Below are positions 41,568-51,994 of a DNA stretch of 64,000 bases, in pieces. The stretch lies in contig CANRNC010000001.1 of NCBI GenBank assembly GCA_947631915.1, positions 1 to 64,000 of the forward strand, in the 5' to 3' direction. Position numbers and translations under genes: made by a program. Below the pieces are notes generated by a model, which saw nothing but the letters and a program-made list of their open reading frames with translations, had not been told where the DNA came from and searched no databases. Origin of the DNA: an uncultured Clostridia bacterium (lineage in GTDB: Bacteria; Bacillota; Clostridia; TANB77; CAG-508). Position 1 is the first letter of the stretch. Each line of letters opens with the position of its first letter.

Positions 41568-43982
41568 ATGTCTTATAATTTTAAAGAAATTGAAAAAAAG
41601 TGGCAAAACAAATGGGAAAAAGAAGGAACTTTTAATGCTAAAAACGATTATACAATGAAAAAGTGGTATGGTCTTATAGAATTTCCTTATCCATCTGGAC
41701 AAGGCTTACATGTTGGACATCCTAGAAGTTATACTGCTCTTGATATAATCGCTAGAAAAAGAAGACTTGAAGGTTATAATGTATTATATCCAATAGGTTT
41801 TGATGCATTTGGTCTTCCTGCTGAAAATTATGCTATAAAAACTAATATTCATCCAAGAGTTGTAACAGCACAAAATATCGAACATTTTAGACAACAATTA
41901 AAGTCAATTGGATTCTCATTTGATTGGTCTCGTGAAATAAATACAACTGAACCAGATTATTATAAGTGGTCTCAATGGATTTTTATTCAGTTATTTAAGA
42001 ATGGATTGGCCTATAAAGCAACAATGCCAATTAACTATTGTACAGGTTGTAAGGTTGGACTTGCAAATGAAGAAGTTGTTAATGGTGTTTGTGAAAGATG
42101 TGGAAGTCCTGTTGTTCAAAAGGAAAAAAGCCAATGGATGTTGAAAATTACAGATTACGCTGAAAAACTTTTAAAGGATCTAGATGACGTTAATTATCTT
42201 GAAAAAATTAAGATTCAACAACGTAACTGGATTGGAAGAAGTGAAGGTGCACAAGTTAAATTTAAAATTGCAAATTCTGATGAAGAATTAGAAGTTTATA
42301 CAACTAGACCTGATACTATGTTTGGAGCCACATATATGGTAGTTGCTCCTGAACATCCTATTATTTCAAAGTTACAAAATAAAATTACAAATATGGATGA
42401 AATTGAAAAATACAAAGAAGAAACAGCTAAAAAATCAGATTTCGAAAGAACAGAAATTGAAAAAGATAAAACAGGCGTTGAGATAAAAGGTATTAAAGCT
42501 ATAAATCCTGCAAATGGAAAAGAAATTCCTATTTGGATCTCTGATTACGTTTTAATAACTTATGGAACAGGTGCAATTATGGCTGTTCCTGCACATGATG
42601 AAAGAGACTTCGCATTTGCAACTAAATTTGGATTACCTATTATTCAAGTTATAACTAATAAGGAAAATTCAGTTTCAGTAGAAAAAGAGGCTTATGTTAG
42701 TAAAGAAGATGGTTATGTAATAAATTCTGACTTCTTAAATGGTTTATCTGTTAAAGAAGCTATTGATAAAATGATTAAGTTCCTTGAAGATAAAAAAATC
42801 GGAACTAAAAAAGTTAATTATAAGTTAAGGGATTGGGTATTTTCTCGTCAAAGATATTGGGGTGAACCTATACCAATGGTACATTGTGAAAAATGTGGTT
42901 GGGTACCATTAGATGAAAAAGATCTTCCTTTAGTTCTTCCAGAAGTAGAAGAATTTAAGCCTGGAGAAAATGGAGAATCTCCTTTAGCTGCTTTAAATGA
43001 ATGGATAAAAACAACTTGTCCTCATTGTGGTGGTCCTGCCGAAAGAGAAACTGATACAATGCCTCAATGGGCTGGTTCTTCATGGTATTTCTTAAGATAT
43101 ATAGATCCTCATAATAATAAAGAATTTGCATCTAAAGAAGCTCTAAATTACTGGTTACCAGTAGACTGGTATAACGGTGGTATGGAACATACTACTCTAC
43201 ATCTACTTTACTCTAGATTTTGGCATAAATTCTTATATGATATCGGTGAAGTTCCAACTAAAGAACCTTATGCAAAACGTACTTCACATGGTATGATTTT
43301 AGGTGGAAATGGTGAAAAAATGTCTAAATCTAAAGGTAATGTTGTAAATCCTGACGATATTGTTGAAGAATTTGGTGCAGATACTTTTAGAACTTATGAA
43401 ATGTTTCTTGGTCCATTTGATCAAGCAACACCTTGGTCTATGGAGAGTTTACGTGGTTGTAGCAAATTCCTAGATAGAGTATGGAATTTACAAACTATAC
43501 TTGTAGACGGTGATAGTTACTCCCCTGATTTTGATAAAATGATGAATAAAGCTATAAAGAAAATTTCTCAAGATTTTGAGGATATGAAATTTAATACAGC
43601 TGTTGCCACTCTTATGACGATGTTGAATGAATTTTATAGATTAAAAAGAATTAATAAAGCTGAATTTTCAACCTTCTTAATTTTATTAAATCCTATAGCT
43701 CCTCACATCTCTGAAGAACTTTATAGTATTATAGGAAATAGTAAAACTATTGCTGAAAGTTCTTGGCCAACTTATGATGAAGCTAAAACTATAGATGACG
43801 AAATTGAACTTCCTATTCAAATTAATGGAAAGTTGAAAGGTACTGTTATTATAGTTAAAGATTCTGAAGAAGATGTTGTTAAACAATTAGTTCATGATAA
43901 AATTTCTAACCTTATTGATGGAAAAAATATAGTAAAAGAAATTTATGTAAAAAATAAAATATATAATATAGTAGTGAAATAA
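41568..43982 (+). CDS. leuS: leucine--tRNA ligase
   Basis: [24 protein letters not shown]; start moved to [13 protein letters not shown] (RBS aaaggga). Confidence 0.98.
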   Translation: MSYNFKEIEKKWQNKWEKEGTFNAKNDYTMKKWYGLIEFPYPSGQGLHVGHPRSYTALDIIARKRRLEGYNVLYPIGFDAFGLPAENYAIKTNIHPRVVTAQNIEHFRQQLKSIGFSFDWSREINTTEPDYYKWSQWIFIQLFKNGLAYKATMPINYCTGCKVGLANEEVVNGVCERCGSPVVQKEKSQWMLKITDYAEKLLKDLDDVNYLEKIKIQQRNWIGRSEGAQVKFKIANSDEELEVYTTRPDTMFGATYMVVAPEHPIISKLQNKITNMDEIEKYKEETAKKSDFERTEIEKDKTGVEIKGIKAINPANGKEIPIWISDYVLITYGTGAIMAVPAHDERDFAFATKFGLPIIQVITNKENSVSVEKEAYVSKEDGYVINSDFLNGLSVKEAIDKMIKFLEDKKIGTKKVNYKLRDWVFSRQRYWGEPIPMVHCEKCGWVPLDEKDLPLVLPEVEEFKPGENGESPLAALNEWIKTTCPHCGGPAERETDTMPQWAGSSWYFLRYIDPHNNKEFASKEALNYWLPVDWYNGGMEHTTLHLLYSRFWHKFLYDIGEVPTKEPYAKRTSHGMILGGNGEKMSKSKGNVVNPDDIVEEFGADTFRTYEMFLGPFDQATPWSMESLRGCSKFLDRVWNLQTILVDGDSYSPDFDKMMNKAIKKISQDFEDMKFNTAVATLMTMLNEFYRLKRINKAEFSTFLILLNPIAPHISEELYSIIGNSKTIAESSWPTYDEAKTIDDEIELPIQINGKLKGTVIIVKDSEEDVVKQLVHDKISNLIDGKNIVKEIYVKNKIYNIVVK

Positions 43983-44019
43983 ATGCTTATAAAAAAGTCT
44001 GTATTTAAGTATATATAAA

Positions 44020-44056
44020 ATTATCCCTCAAAAATATTGAGGGATAATTTTTATAT
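44020..44056. terminator. convergent terminator leuS / regulator
   Basis: aaaattatccctcaaaaatattgagggataattttt. Confidence 0.85.
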
Positions 44057-44067
44057 ATACTATGTAA

Positions 44068-44748
44068 TTAATTAAATTGCTGATGCATTTTATTTAATAC
44101 CATAATTATACTTATTTTAGGTGTTAATTGATTTGCTCTTTCTATACCTCTTGTAGCTTTAATTATATTAGTTTTTATATTATTTATAGTCTTATTATGT
44201 TTATAGCTAATATATCTATAAACATTTTGTTCTAAATTATCTATCAAATCCATATTGTTTCTTTCATACACATATATAATTGCTTCTATTATGTACTGTG
44301 TTCCCTTGTGTTTTATATTATATCCCAACTTAAATATCTCTGATGCTATAAATCTTTTTACCTCTTTACCATTGTTTTCATAATTAATATCACTTATAAT
44401 TCTTTCTATTTTTTTGTATGCTTCTTCAAAGCTATCTAATTTATATATTATACAATCTTTTTCATTTACTTGACTAACTAACTCGTAGTTACCTGAAATT
44501 ACTACTATTCGTGGTTTTTGTATATTATTCATACTATTTAATTGTTTTATTATTTTTATTCCACCATTATCAGGTAATTTTAAATCAATTAATACTAAAT
44601 CAATAAGATTATTTTTTATTATATTTATACCTTCTTTATAAGTAGTAGCAACGTACATTAGTTGTATGTCTTTAAAATTACTTAAAATTGTATTCAATAT
44701 TTTTTTTGAATAGTCTAAATTGTTATCTATTATCACAGTTCTTATCAT
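44068..44748 (-). CDS. response regulator with Spo0A-like C-terminal domain
   Basis: DLVLIDLKLPDNGGIKII receiver; LGYNIKHKGTQYIIEAIIYVYERNNMDLIDNLEQNVYRYISYKHN Spo0A_C-like. Confidence 0.8.
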   Translation of the reverse strand: MIRTVIIDNNLDYSKKILNTILSNFKDIQLMYVATTYKEGINIIKNNLIDLVLIDLKLPDNGGIKIIKQLNSMNNIQKPRIVVISGNYELVSQVNEKDCIIYKLDSFEEAYKKIERIISDINYENNGKEVKRFIASEIFKLGYNIKHKGTQYIIEAIIYVYERNNMDLIDNLEQNVYRYISYKHNKTINNIKTNIIKATRGIERANQLTPKISIIMVLNKMHQQFN

Positions 44749-44789
44749 AATACTTAAGATAAATTATATAATTATCTTACAACTCCTTC

Positions 44790-45779
44790 CTATCTATTAT
44801 TATAATATTCTACGATAGATGCGTCTACTTCTAATTCTTCCTCATTTTTTATCGTGTAATCGTTAAGTTGAGGAGGCATAATATCTTCATCAATAACATT
44901 TCCTTTTTCTATTTTATATTTCTTTTCGCGATAATTCCTTCCATACGAACCACTTAATTCTCTTAATACTAACATACTATCTTTCTCTATCCATATTTCT
45001 CCATAGCCAACATTATCTCCTTTAAGACTAACTACATAACATTCTATTCCATTATATATCTCTGTTCTAACGCTTAATCCTCCCTTTGATATTAAATTAA
45101 AAAGTAAGCCACGTCTTTCTCCATATTCCCTTGTATAAGAATATGAATTATCAATTATTAGCCCTTTTCTCATCAATCTATAATTTGTCGTTCTATTTAT
45201 TACTTCTCTCTTATCTTTGTATATCTCTATTCTCTCATTTGAATCTATTACACCATAATAAGATTTGTTTTCAAAAATATATGATTCATTTTTTGTTATA
45301 TTTTTACCATTCTCATCCTGTCTATACTTGCCTTCTTTATAATAGTAAGTAACATAATTAAATAATTCTTCAGCGTTTTCATAGTCCACATAATATTCTT
45401 CAACATATAATTTATAATTGTCGTCATCTATTATTTCCTGAAGTTTATCATATGCTTTGCCTATAATATATTGGCTATATGTAAATTTAGATATGAAAGT
45501 TAGTCCTATGATAATTACAATTATTATAAATAAAAAGACCATTCCTTTTAAAGTTAAAAATTTTTTCCTAATTCTATTCAAATAATCTATTTCACATTGA
45601 TTTTCAATATTCTGTTTATCATTATATCTTATATTCTCCTCTTTTATGTTTTCTATTATTTCTTTACATTGTTTACAATTGGAAATATGTTTTTCTACGA
45701 ATTGCTTTGTCTCATCACTTAAAAGATTCTCAATATAATTAGGAAATAAATCTCTTATAATTTTACATTCATTATTCAT
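44790..45779 (-). CDS. zinc-finger anti-sigma factor, membrane-bound
   Basis: FVEKHISNCKQC (HxxxCxxC), one TM; overlaps sigma gene. Confidence 0.8.
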   Translation of the reverse strand: MNNECKIIRDLFPNYIENLLSDETKQFVEKHISNCKQCKEIIENIKEENIRYNDKQNIENQCEIDYLNRIRKKFLTLKGMVFLFIIIVIIIGLTFISKFTYSQYIIGKAYDKLQEIIDDDNYKLYVEEYYVDYENAEELFNYVTYYYKEGKYRQDENGKNITKNESYIFENKSYYGVIDSNERIEIYKDKREVINRTTNYRLMRKGLIIDNSYSYTREYGERRGLLFNLISKGGLSVRTEIYNGIECYVVSLKGDNVGYGEIWIEKDSMLVLRELSGSYGRNYREKKYKIEKGNVIDEDIMPPQLNDYTIKNEEELEVDASIVEYYNNR

Positions 45780-46245
45780 TATCCTTTAATTCCTCCTTTA
45801 ATTTTATTCTTCCTCTATAAAATGTTATTCTGGCCCATTGTTCACTCTTTCCTAAAATTTTAGAAATGTCTTTAAAACTTAATCCTCCCAGTATTCTAAG
45901 ATAAACTACTTCTTTGGTCTTCTCGTCTAATTTATGTATTTCTTTATATAATTGAATTGCTTCAATATTATTATCAATATTATCTTGGATAAGAAAATTT
46001 TCTACATTATCATCAAACTCAATTATTTTTGTTTTATTCTCTTTTTTTATGTAGTTAATCCATAAATTTTTTGCTATTTGACATAACCAAACACTAATAT
46101 CACACTCATTTCTAAAAGTCTTAATTCCCTTTATAGCTCTATAAAAAGTTTCTTGAGTAAGTTCTTCCGACGTTTCAGTATTGTTACTTAAGCTATATAA
46201 ATAATTATATACAAGTTTAGAATACATTTTATAGATTTCTTCCAT
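45772..46245 (-). CDS. ECF-type RNA polymerase sigma factor
   Basis: LTQETFYRAIKGIKTFRNE, YLRILGGLSFKDISKILGKSEQWARITFYRGR. Confidence 0.92.
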   Translation of the reverse strand: MEEIYKMYSKLVYNYLYSLSNNTETSEELTQETFYRAIKGIKTFRNECDISVWLCQIAKNLWINYIKKENKTKIIEFDDNVENFLIQDNIDNNIEAIQLYKEIHKLDEKTKEVVYLRILGGLSFKDISKILGKSEQWARITFYRGRIKLKEELKDNE

Positions 46246-46481
46246 TTATACTTACCTCCTTCTACTATTAAGACCTTATTTTTTTTTATTTGTTACAAAA
46301 TTACTAAATTTTTTTATTATCTTTTGTTATCTTTTATTATTTTTAATTACTTTTCTGATTTTTTTTTTAGTTTTTATGCTAAAAATTAAATGGATAGTAT
46401 TTTACTATCTTTTTTTCAGAGAGGCAGTTGCTTTTCAAAAGATAAAATTGGGCATAAATAACATCTAATGGAGGTTACCTT

Positions 46482-47003
46482 ATGAAAAATTTCAAAATAT
46501 TTTTATCTCTTGTTTTAACAACTATCTTATGTGCATCTTTTAGCACTACAGCTTTTGCAGCTCAAAAAGATGCACCCGTTACTAAAACTACTGCTGCTTT
46601 CGATGAGGAAACATTTGCCGCAAGTCAAGTTTCTGAAGTATACGTTCTTAACAAAGATGGAAGCATAATGTCTCTTGATTCAAGCATTTCAGGGTACGCT
46701 CATGGGACTCTCACAAGTAATGCTGCAGGTCTGCTTGTTGACGTATCTGCCAGTGGTGTTGGCGGAATGGGAATTACTGTAAAAACTGAATGTAATACAA
46801 CTACTACAGTTACTCTTATTGGAGGAGTTGCATATCCTACAACATCTGTATGGACTTCTTCATTGAATGAGACAATTACCACAAATGGTAATTATGAATT
46901 CCATAACTTGCATCATAGTGGTGATTTTGTTATGTATCTTATTGGTCTTGAAGGTATTCCTCAAGGAGTATCTGTAGATACTACTGTTTGGATTTATGGC
47001 TAA
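46482..47003 (+). CDS. secreted protein of unknown function
   Basis: signal peptide FLSLVLTTILCASFSTTAFAA; RBS ggagg. Confidence 0.6.
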   Translation: MKNFKIFLSLVLTTILCASFSTTAFAAQKDAPVTKTTAAFDEETFAASQVSEVYVLNKDGSIMSLDSSISGYAHGTLTSNAAGLLVDVSASGVGGMGITVKTECNTTTTVTLIGGVAYPTTSVWTSSLNETITTNGNYEFHNLHHSGDFVMYLIGLEGIPQGVSVDTTVWIYG

Positions 47004-47117
47004 ACTCAAATAACATTTATACGTGTATTACTACTATTTAGTAACAAAATAACTAATAACAATTATTTTCTATGCCCAATCATATCATAAACAAATATTC
47101 CATTTTGGAATTTTTGT

Positions 47118-47157
47118 GCCAAATTTTCATTATACTGAAAATTTGGCTTTTATTTAT
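47118..47157 (+). terminator. terminator after secreted protein
   Basis: gccaaattttcattatactgaaaatttggcttttattt. Confidence 0.75.
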
Positions 47158-47283
47158 ATATATTCTTTTATTTACAGAGCTCTATATTAAATATATTACT
47201 CTACTTATTGATTTGTAATATAACATAAGAAATTATGATAATCAAATTATTAAAATTGAATATTCCTTATAAAAGCCCTATTT

Positions 47284-47338
47284 GTAATGTTATTTTAATG
47301 CTTTTGTAATACTTTTGTAATATTTTTGTAGTATAATT
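47284..47338. repeat. 11-bp phased iteron array upstream of 47390 ORF
   Basis: gtaatgttatt / ttaatgctttt / gtaatactttt / gtaatattttt / gtagtat; starts 47284, 47295, 47306, 47317, 47328. Confidence 0.75.
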
Positions 47339-47389
47339 TAATTTGGATATTTAATTTTCAATATTAAACTAAGGAGTTTTAAATTACAT

Positions 47390-48505
47390 ATGAATATAAA
47401 TTCTGCAATAAAAAAAGAAGGTATAGAAGTAATTAGTAGTTTGGATTCAGAAACCATAAATTCAATAGCTTTTAAAATTATTGAAGCCTTGCAAAATACT
47501 TTTCCAGAAAAATCACTTAATGTTCCTCAACTTTTTTCAGATATTATAAAACTTAATATGTATATTGCAAAGTTACCCTCTGGATGTTCTGCTAAATATT
47601 TTTATAAAAATAAATCTATATATTTTAGTCCTAATACTTCTTTCGATGAAGTTAGTGATTTAGTTGTTCATGAATGTATACACTATCTACAAGAGAAAGT
47701 AAATAAAAGAGGAAGACTATTAAGGCTTGGATTTTGTGATTTTACTAATTCTGGTCTACCTGGAACAGGATTAAATGAAGCCGCAGTCCAATTATTAGCA
47801 TCTAAATGTGTTAATAAAAAAACTGAACCAGTTAAATACTTTGATCTTAACTTTAATACTATTAGCCCTGATTACTATCCTCTTGAATGTGCATTAGTTA
47901 ATCAACTTTCATATTTAGTTGGGGATGATGTATTATTTGATAGTACTTTGAATAGTAATGATAATTTTAAAAATGAATTTATATCTTTAACTTGTAAGGA
48001 TACTTTTGAAATGATTCAATACAATATCGATTTATTAGTAGAAATGCAAGAAGATATAACTAAATTAATTACTTATAATGAATTACATGTTGATAATAAT
48101 AATTTAAATAAAGTTCAAAAAAATTGTGATAAAATAGATTTATTAAAAACAAAGATTAAAAAATTATTTTTAGAAACCCAAGATATGATTCTTACATCTT
48201 ACTTTAATAGTACAATAAATCTACTTTATACAAAAGAGTCCATTGAAAAATATAGAAGCAAATTATATAATTTTAGGAACTTAATTGCTACTTCTGATGA
48301 TTATACTTATTTTAATGAGTTTTATATTTTAAAAATGTCAGAATTAGAAGAAAGAGCTGAAAATAATACAGTTCCTGCTGAAACTTCTCTTGTTTTATAT
48401 AAGGAGAGTTTTATAAAGACATTATTTAAACGATTAAGATATCTGCTTAAACTAGCTCCTAGACAGGCATATGTACCTTATTATGAACAGGAATTTTATG
48501 ATTAA
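47390..48505 (+). CDS. putative zinc metallopeptidase-like protein
   Basis: HECIHYLQEK (HExxH) and conserved ALNEAAVQ-like helix (GLNEAAVQLLA). Confidence 0.5.
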   Translation: MNINSAIKKEGIEVISSLDSETINSIAFKIIEALQNTFPEKSLNVPQLFSDIIKLNMYIAKLPSGCSAKYFYKNKSIYFSPNTSFDEVSDLVVHECIHYLQEKVNKRGRLLRLGFCDFTNSGLPGTGLNEAAVQLLASKCVNKKTEPVKYFDLNFNTISPDYYPLECALVNQLSYLVGDDVLFDSTLNSNDNFKNEFISLTCKDTFEMIQYNIDLLVEMQEDITKLITYNELHVDNNNLNKVQKNCDKIDLLKTKIKKLFLETQDMILTSYFNSTINLLYTKESIEKYRSKLYNFRNLIATSDDYTYFNEFYILKMSELEERAENNTVPAETSLVLYKESFIKTLFKRLRYLLKLAPRQAYVPYYEQEFYD

Positions 48506-48563
48506 ATTAATAAAATAAATTTTAGTGGCATATATAAATATGCCACTATTTTAGTATTATGTA

Positions 48564-49808
48564 TTATTTTAAAAATTCATCTATACTTTCTGCACTATTT
48601 CTTCCTGATCTCGCAGCCCATGCTACTGTTGATTTTTCTCCACTTATGTCACCAGCACAAAATACTTTTTCGTCAGATGTTCTATTTTTTTCATCTACTT
48701 CAATATATCCCCATTTATTTAATTTTAAGTTTAGTGCATTTAATAATTCTTCTTCTGGTTTTGAACCCAATGCCATAACTACATAGTTTACTGGTATCTC
48801 ATAGTTACTTCCTTCTATGTTTACAGGTTTTAGCCTACTCTCCCCTTCTGCTTGAATCAATTTTGTTTTTATACATTCTATTTTTTCCACACACTTATCC
48901 CCAATGATCTTAACTATATTGTTTTGGAATAAAAATTCAACTCCTTCACTCATTGCATCATCTATTTCTTTTTGTTCTGCTGGCATTTGCTCTCTTGCTC
49001 TTCTATATACAACATATACTTTATCTGCTCCCATTCTTTTTATCGTTCTAGAAGTATCCATTGCTGTGTTTCCTCCGCCATTAACAACTACAATTTTTCC
49101 TTTATAATCAGGGTGATCATTATTTTCTAATAATTCGTTACCTCCATACACTCCATTTAATTCTTCACCTTCTATGCCCATTTTAGTTGATGTATTAGCT
49201 CCAAACGCCAATAAGACAGCATCATATTCCTTTTTTAAATTTTCTAATGAAATATCTTTTCCAAGTTCGCAATTGTACTCTACTTGTATTCCTAAATTTA
49301 ATATTTTTTGTATTGTCGCTTTTAAAATATCTCTTGGTAATCTAAAATCTGGGATTCCATGTGATAATAATCCACCTAATTCTTTATGTTTTTCATATAT
49401 TGTAACATTGTACCCTTTTCTTCTTAAAAAAGCTGATGCAGTAAGCCCTGCAGGTCCACCTCCAATTACTGCTACTTTTTTGTTAGACACTTTTTGATTT
49501 ACTGTAATATTCCATTTATTCTCAATTGACATATCTCCAATGAATGCCTCTAAATCTCCAATTTCAACAGGATTGCCTTTTATTCCTCTGACGCATTTTC
49601 CTCTGCATTGTTTCATATGAGGACATATTCTACCACAAATTGATTGTAAAACTGTTGTATCTAATAATATTTCATATGCTTGTTTATAATTTTCTTCTTT
49701 AATTTTTTTCACAAATCCTGGTATATCGTTTTCTAATGGACAACCTTTTGAGCATGGCTTTGTTGGACAATTTAAACAATATTCGGCTTTTTCGTGTATT
49801 TCTTTCAT
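48564..49808 (-). CDS. NAD(P)-binding glutamate synthase small-subunit-like oxidoreductase
   Basis: CLNCPTKPCSKGCPLENDIPGF, VAVIGGGPAGLTAS, CAGDI. Confidence 0.9.
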   Translation of the reverse strand: MKEIHEKAEYCLNCPTKPCSKGCPLENDIPGFVKKIKEENYKQAYEILLDTTVLQSICGRICPHMKQCRGKCVRGIKGNPVEIGDLEAFIGDMSIENKWNITVNQKVSNKKVAVIGGGPAGLTASAFLRRKGYNVTIYEKHKELGGLLSHGIPDFRLPRDILKATIQKILNLGIQVEYNCELGKDISLENLKKEYDAVLLAFGANTSTKMGIEGEELNGVYGGNELLENNDHPDYKGKIVVVNGGGNTAMDTSRTIKRMGADKVYVVYRRAREQMPAEQKEIDDAMSEGVEFLFQNNIVKIIGDKCVEKIECIKTKLIQAEGESRLKPVNIEGSNYEIPVNYVVMALGSKPEEELLNALNLKLNKWGYIEVDEKNRTSDEKVFCAGDISGEKSTVAWAARSGRNSAESIDEFLK

Positions 49809-49973
49809 TTTTTTCTCCTCAAATCTTTTAATTTAGCTTATTCTATTATTATTATAAATTAATGTCAATATTACTGACCACATGTTATATAAAAATGTAT
49901 TTTAGAATTTTAATAAATGGATATTTAATGTTTTACATAGTCAATTCATTTTTGTAAAATGATTTTTTATAAT

Positions 49974-50006
49974 AAAATAAAACACGGATTATATCCGTGT
50001 TTGTTT
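49974..50006. terminator. terminator of rplU-rpmA
   Basis: aaaacacggattatatccgtgtttg. Confidence 0.75.
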
Positions 50007-50268
50007 ATTTATTTTCTTGTGGGTAAACACTAACTTTCTTTTTATCTCTACCCAATCTTTCAAATTTAACAACTCCATCTACTAATGCAAATAAAGTATC
50101 ATCACTACCAATTCCAACATTAGTTCCTGGATGTATTTTTGTTCCTCTTTGTCTCATTAATATATTTCCGGCAAGAACAAATTGACCATCTGCTCTTTTA
50201 ACACCCAAACGCTTTGACTCACTATCTCTACCGTTATGGGTACTACCTTGCCCTTTTTTATGTGCCAT
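50005..50268 (-). CDS. rpmA: 50S ribosomal protein L27
   Basis: [48 protein letters not shown]. Confidence 0.98.
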   Translation of the reverse strand: MAHKKGQGSTHNGRDSESKRLGVKRADGQFVLAGNILMRQRGTKIHPGTNVGIGSDDTLFALVDGVVKFERLGRDKKKVSVYPQENK

Positions 50269-50300
50269 GTTAGTCTCTCCTTTCTACATTTAAATGGTTA

Positions 50301-50765
50301 TTATTTAGCCTCTGCTTTTGCTTTAACTTCTGTCTTTGCTTTAGTCTCTGTTTTAGCTTTAGCTTCTGTCTTTGTTTTTGGTTCTGCTTTAGCTTTAGAC
50401 TCTGTTTTGGCTTTAGCTTCTGTAGCTGTTGCTGTTTCCTTTTTCTCTGCAGCAAGTTTTACAGATGTTATCTCAACCTTTGTATATGGTTGTCTATGTC
50501 CTTGTGTTCTTCTGTAATTTTTCTTTGCTTTATATTTATAAACAAGAACTTTTTTAGCTTTACCATGAGAAACTACTTTTCCTTCTACTTTAGCATCTTT
50601 AACATAAGGATTTCCTACTTCTACTTTTCCATTGTCATCAGATACTAAAATAACATTATCAAATTTTACTTTTTTGCCTTCTTCTGCATCTAATTTCTCG
50701 AAAAATACAACGTCTCCTTGTGCTACTTTGTATTGCTTTCCACAAGCCTCGATTATTGCGTACAT
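50301..50765 (-). CDS. rplU: 50S ribosomal protein L21 with long Lys/Ala/Glu/Thr-rich C-terminal extension
   Basis: [25 protein letters not shown]...[15 protein letters not shown] then KAKTE-type repeats. Confidence 0.95.
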   Translation of the reverse strand: MYAIIEACGKQYKVAQGDVVFFEKLDAEEGKKVKFDNVILVSDDNGKVEVGNPYVKDAKVEGKVVSHGKAKKVLVYKYKAKKNYRRTQGHRQPYTKVEITSVKLAAEKKETATATEAKAKTESKAKAEPKTKTEAKAKTETKAKTEVKAKAEAK

Positions 50766-50779
50766 TTCTTCAGGCACCT

Positions 50780-50880
50780 CCCTTTTTTCGTATACTCGCT
50801 AACCTTTAAATTATTTAGGTATCTGAATTTAATCAGACTTTATGTACCTTATTTATGCGGTTACAGTTAGATATTATAAC
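50780..50880 (-). promoter_or_regulatory. possible L21 leader RNA
   Basis: 5' UTR with gtaaccgcataaa...ggttagcgag segments before rplU; resembles Firmicutes L21 leader by eye only. Confidence 0.4.
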
Positions 50881-50925
50881 ATAATATATTTTAGTTGTCA
50901 ACGCTTTTTTCAAAAATAGAATAGA

Positions 50926-50958
50926 CCTGCATGATTTCTCATACAGGTCTACTTTGTC
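50926..50958. terminator. hairpin after 50983 ORF
   Basis: tagacctgcatgatttctcatacaggtcta. Confidence 0.6.
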
Positions 50959-50982
50959 GCAATAGAAAACTACTGCTACTGC

Positions 50983-51423
50983 CTATTTGCTTTTTTTCTG
51001 TGCCGCCTCTGATTTGAGTCTTACTACCGTGTCAATAACATCTTCAATGGTAATAATGTCTAACTCATTATTGTCGCGTATAACGACCTGTTCTCCCAAA
51101 ACGTCGGATAACGGTCTGGTGAGGCCATAATGTCTGTCAAGCCGTGTGGTGTTGTTGTTAATCATGTCCGGCCATCTCTTTACCAAGATGGTAATCCATT
51201 CAGCCATCGCTCGTATCTCTTCCGGAATCTGCTTCCCAGTCAATACGATCTGCTTCTCTTCGTCATAGTAAAGAAAAGCTACTGTTTTTCTTACGCCAAC
51301 AGCCTTTATGCTGGTGTAGAATTCGTTGCAGGTTTCAATTAAATCAAATGGATCTACCCGCCTTCCGAGAATCATTAACTCGTATAGTGTGCTCATATCG
51401 ATGCCTCTGTTTTTATTTGCCAT
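50983..51423 (-). CDS. hypothetical protein, likely recently acquired (GC-rich codons)
   Basis: ORF with RBS gaaaggag before MANKNRGIDMSTLYELM; codon usage unlike neighbours; two CGG codons. Confidence 0.55.
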   Translation of the reverse strand: MANKNRGIDMSTLYELMILGRRVDPFDLIETCNEFYTSIKAVGVRKTVAFLYYDEEKQIVLTGKQIPEEIRAMAEWITILVKRWPDMINNNTTRLDRHYGLTRPLSDVLGEQVVIRDNNELDIITIEDVIDTVVRLKSEAAQKKSK

Positions 51424-51549
51424 GTTGTTTTCTCCTTTCATAGGCAATTGCTTGTTTATACTACATATATCATTATACCACTTATTATGTAAAATATCAA
51501 CTATATATTTAATATTTCACATTTCTGGGATAAATTGCTATTCATGTGA

Positions 51550-51890
51550 GTTAAAATGGCACATGCAATATAGAATCTTTTATTATTAAATTTTTATTTT
51601 ATCAAATGGGCACATGCAATGTGCCCCTACAGTATAGATTTTTCTATTATTAAATTTATGTTTAGCAAAATGGGCACATGCAATGTGACCATACAGTATA
51701 GAATTCTCTATTATTAAATTTATGTTTATACAAAAGGGCACATGCAATGTGCCCCTACAGTATAGATTTTTCTATTATTAAATTTATGTTTTATCAAAAT
51801 GGGCATATGCAATGTGACCATACAGTATAGAATTTTATATTGTTAAATTTTTATTTTATCAAAAATGGCACATGCAATGTGCACATACAA
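51550..51890. repeat. tandem array of REP-like palindromes, ~64-65 bp period, six units
   Basis: units beginning ggcacatgcaat at ~51558, 51608, 51672, 51736, 51801, 51867. Confidence 0.9.
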
Positions 51891-51994
51891 TTAATATAAA
51901 ATATTCATCAAACAATAATTTATAAAATTATTGCAAATTATGAAATAACTGATATAATATATTGCAGTAAATTAATATTGAAAGGAGAGGTTTT

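Noticed and set aside
51550-51890. CRISPR-like array with regular spacing
   Set aside because: The intervening sequences are nearly identical between units, not unique spacers; no cas genes; matches the dispersed palindrome family.
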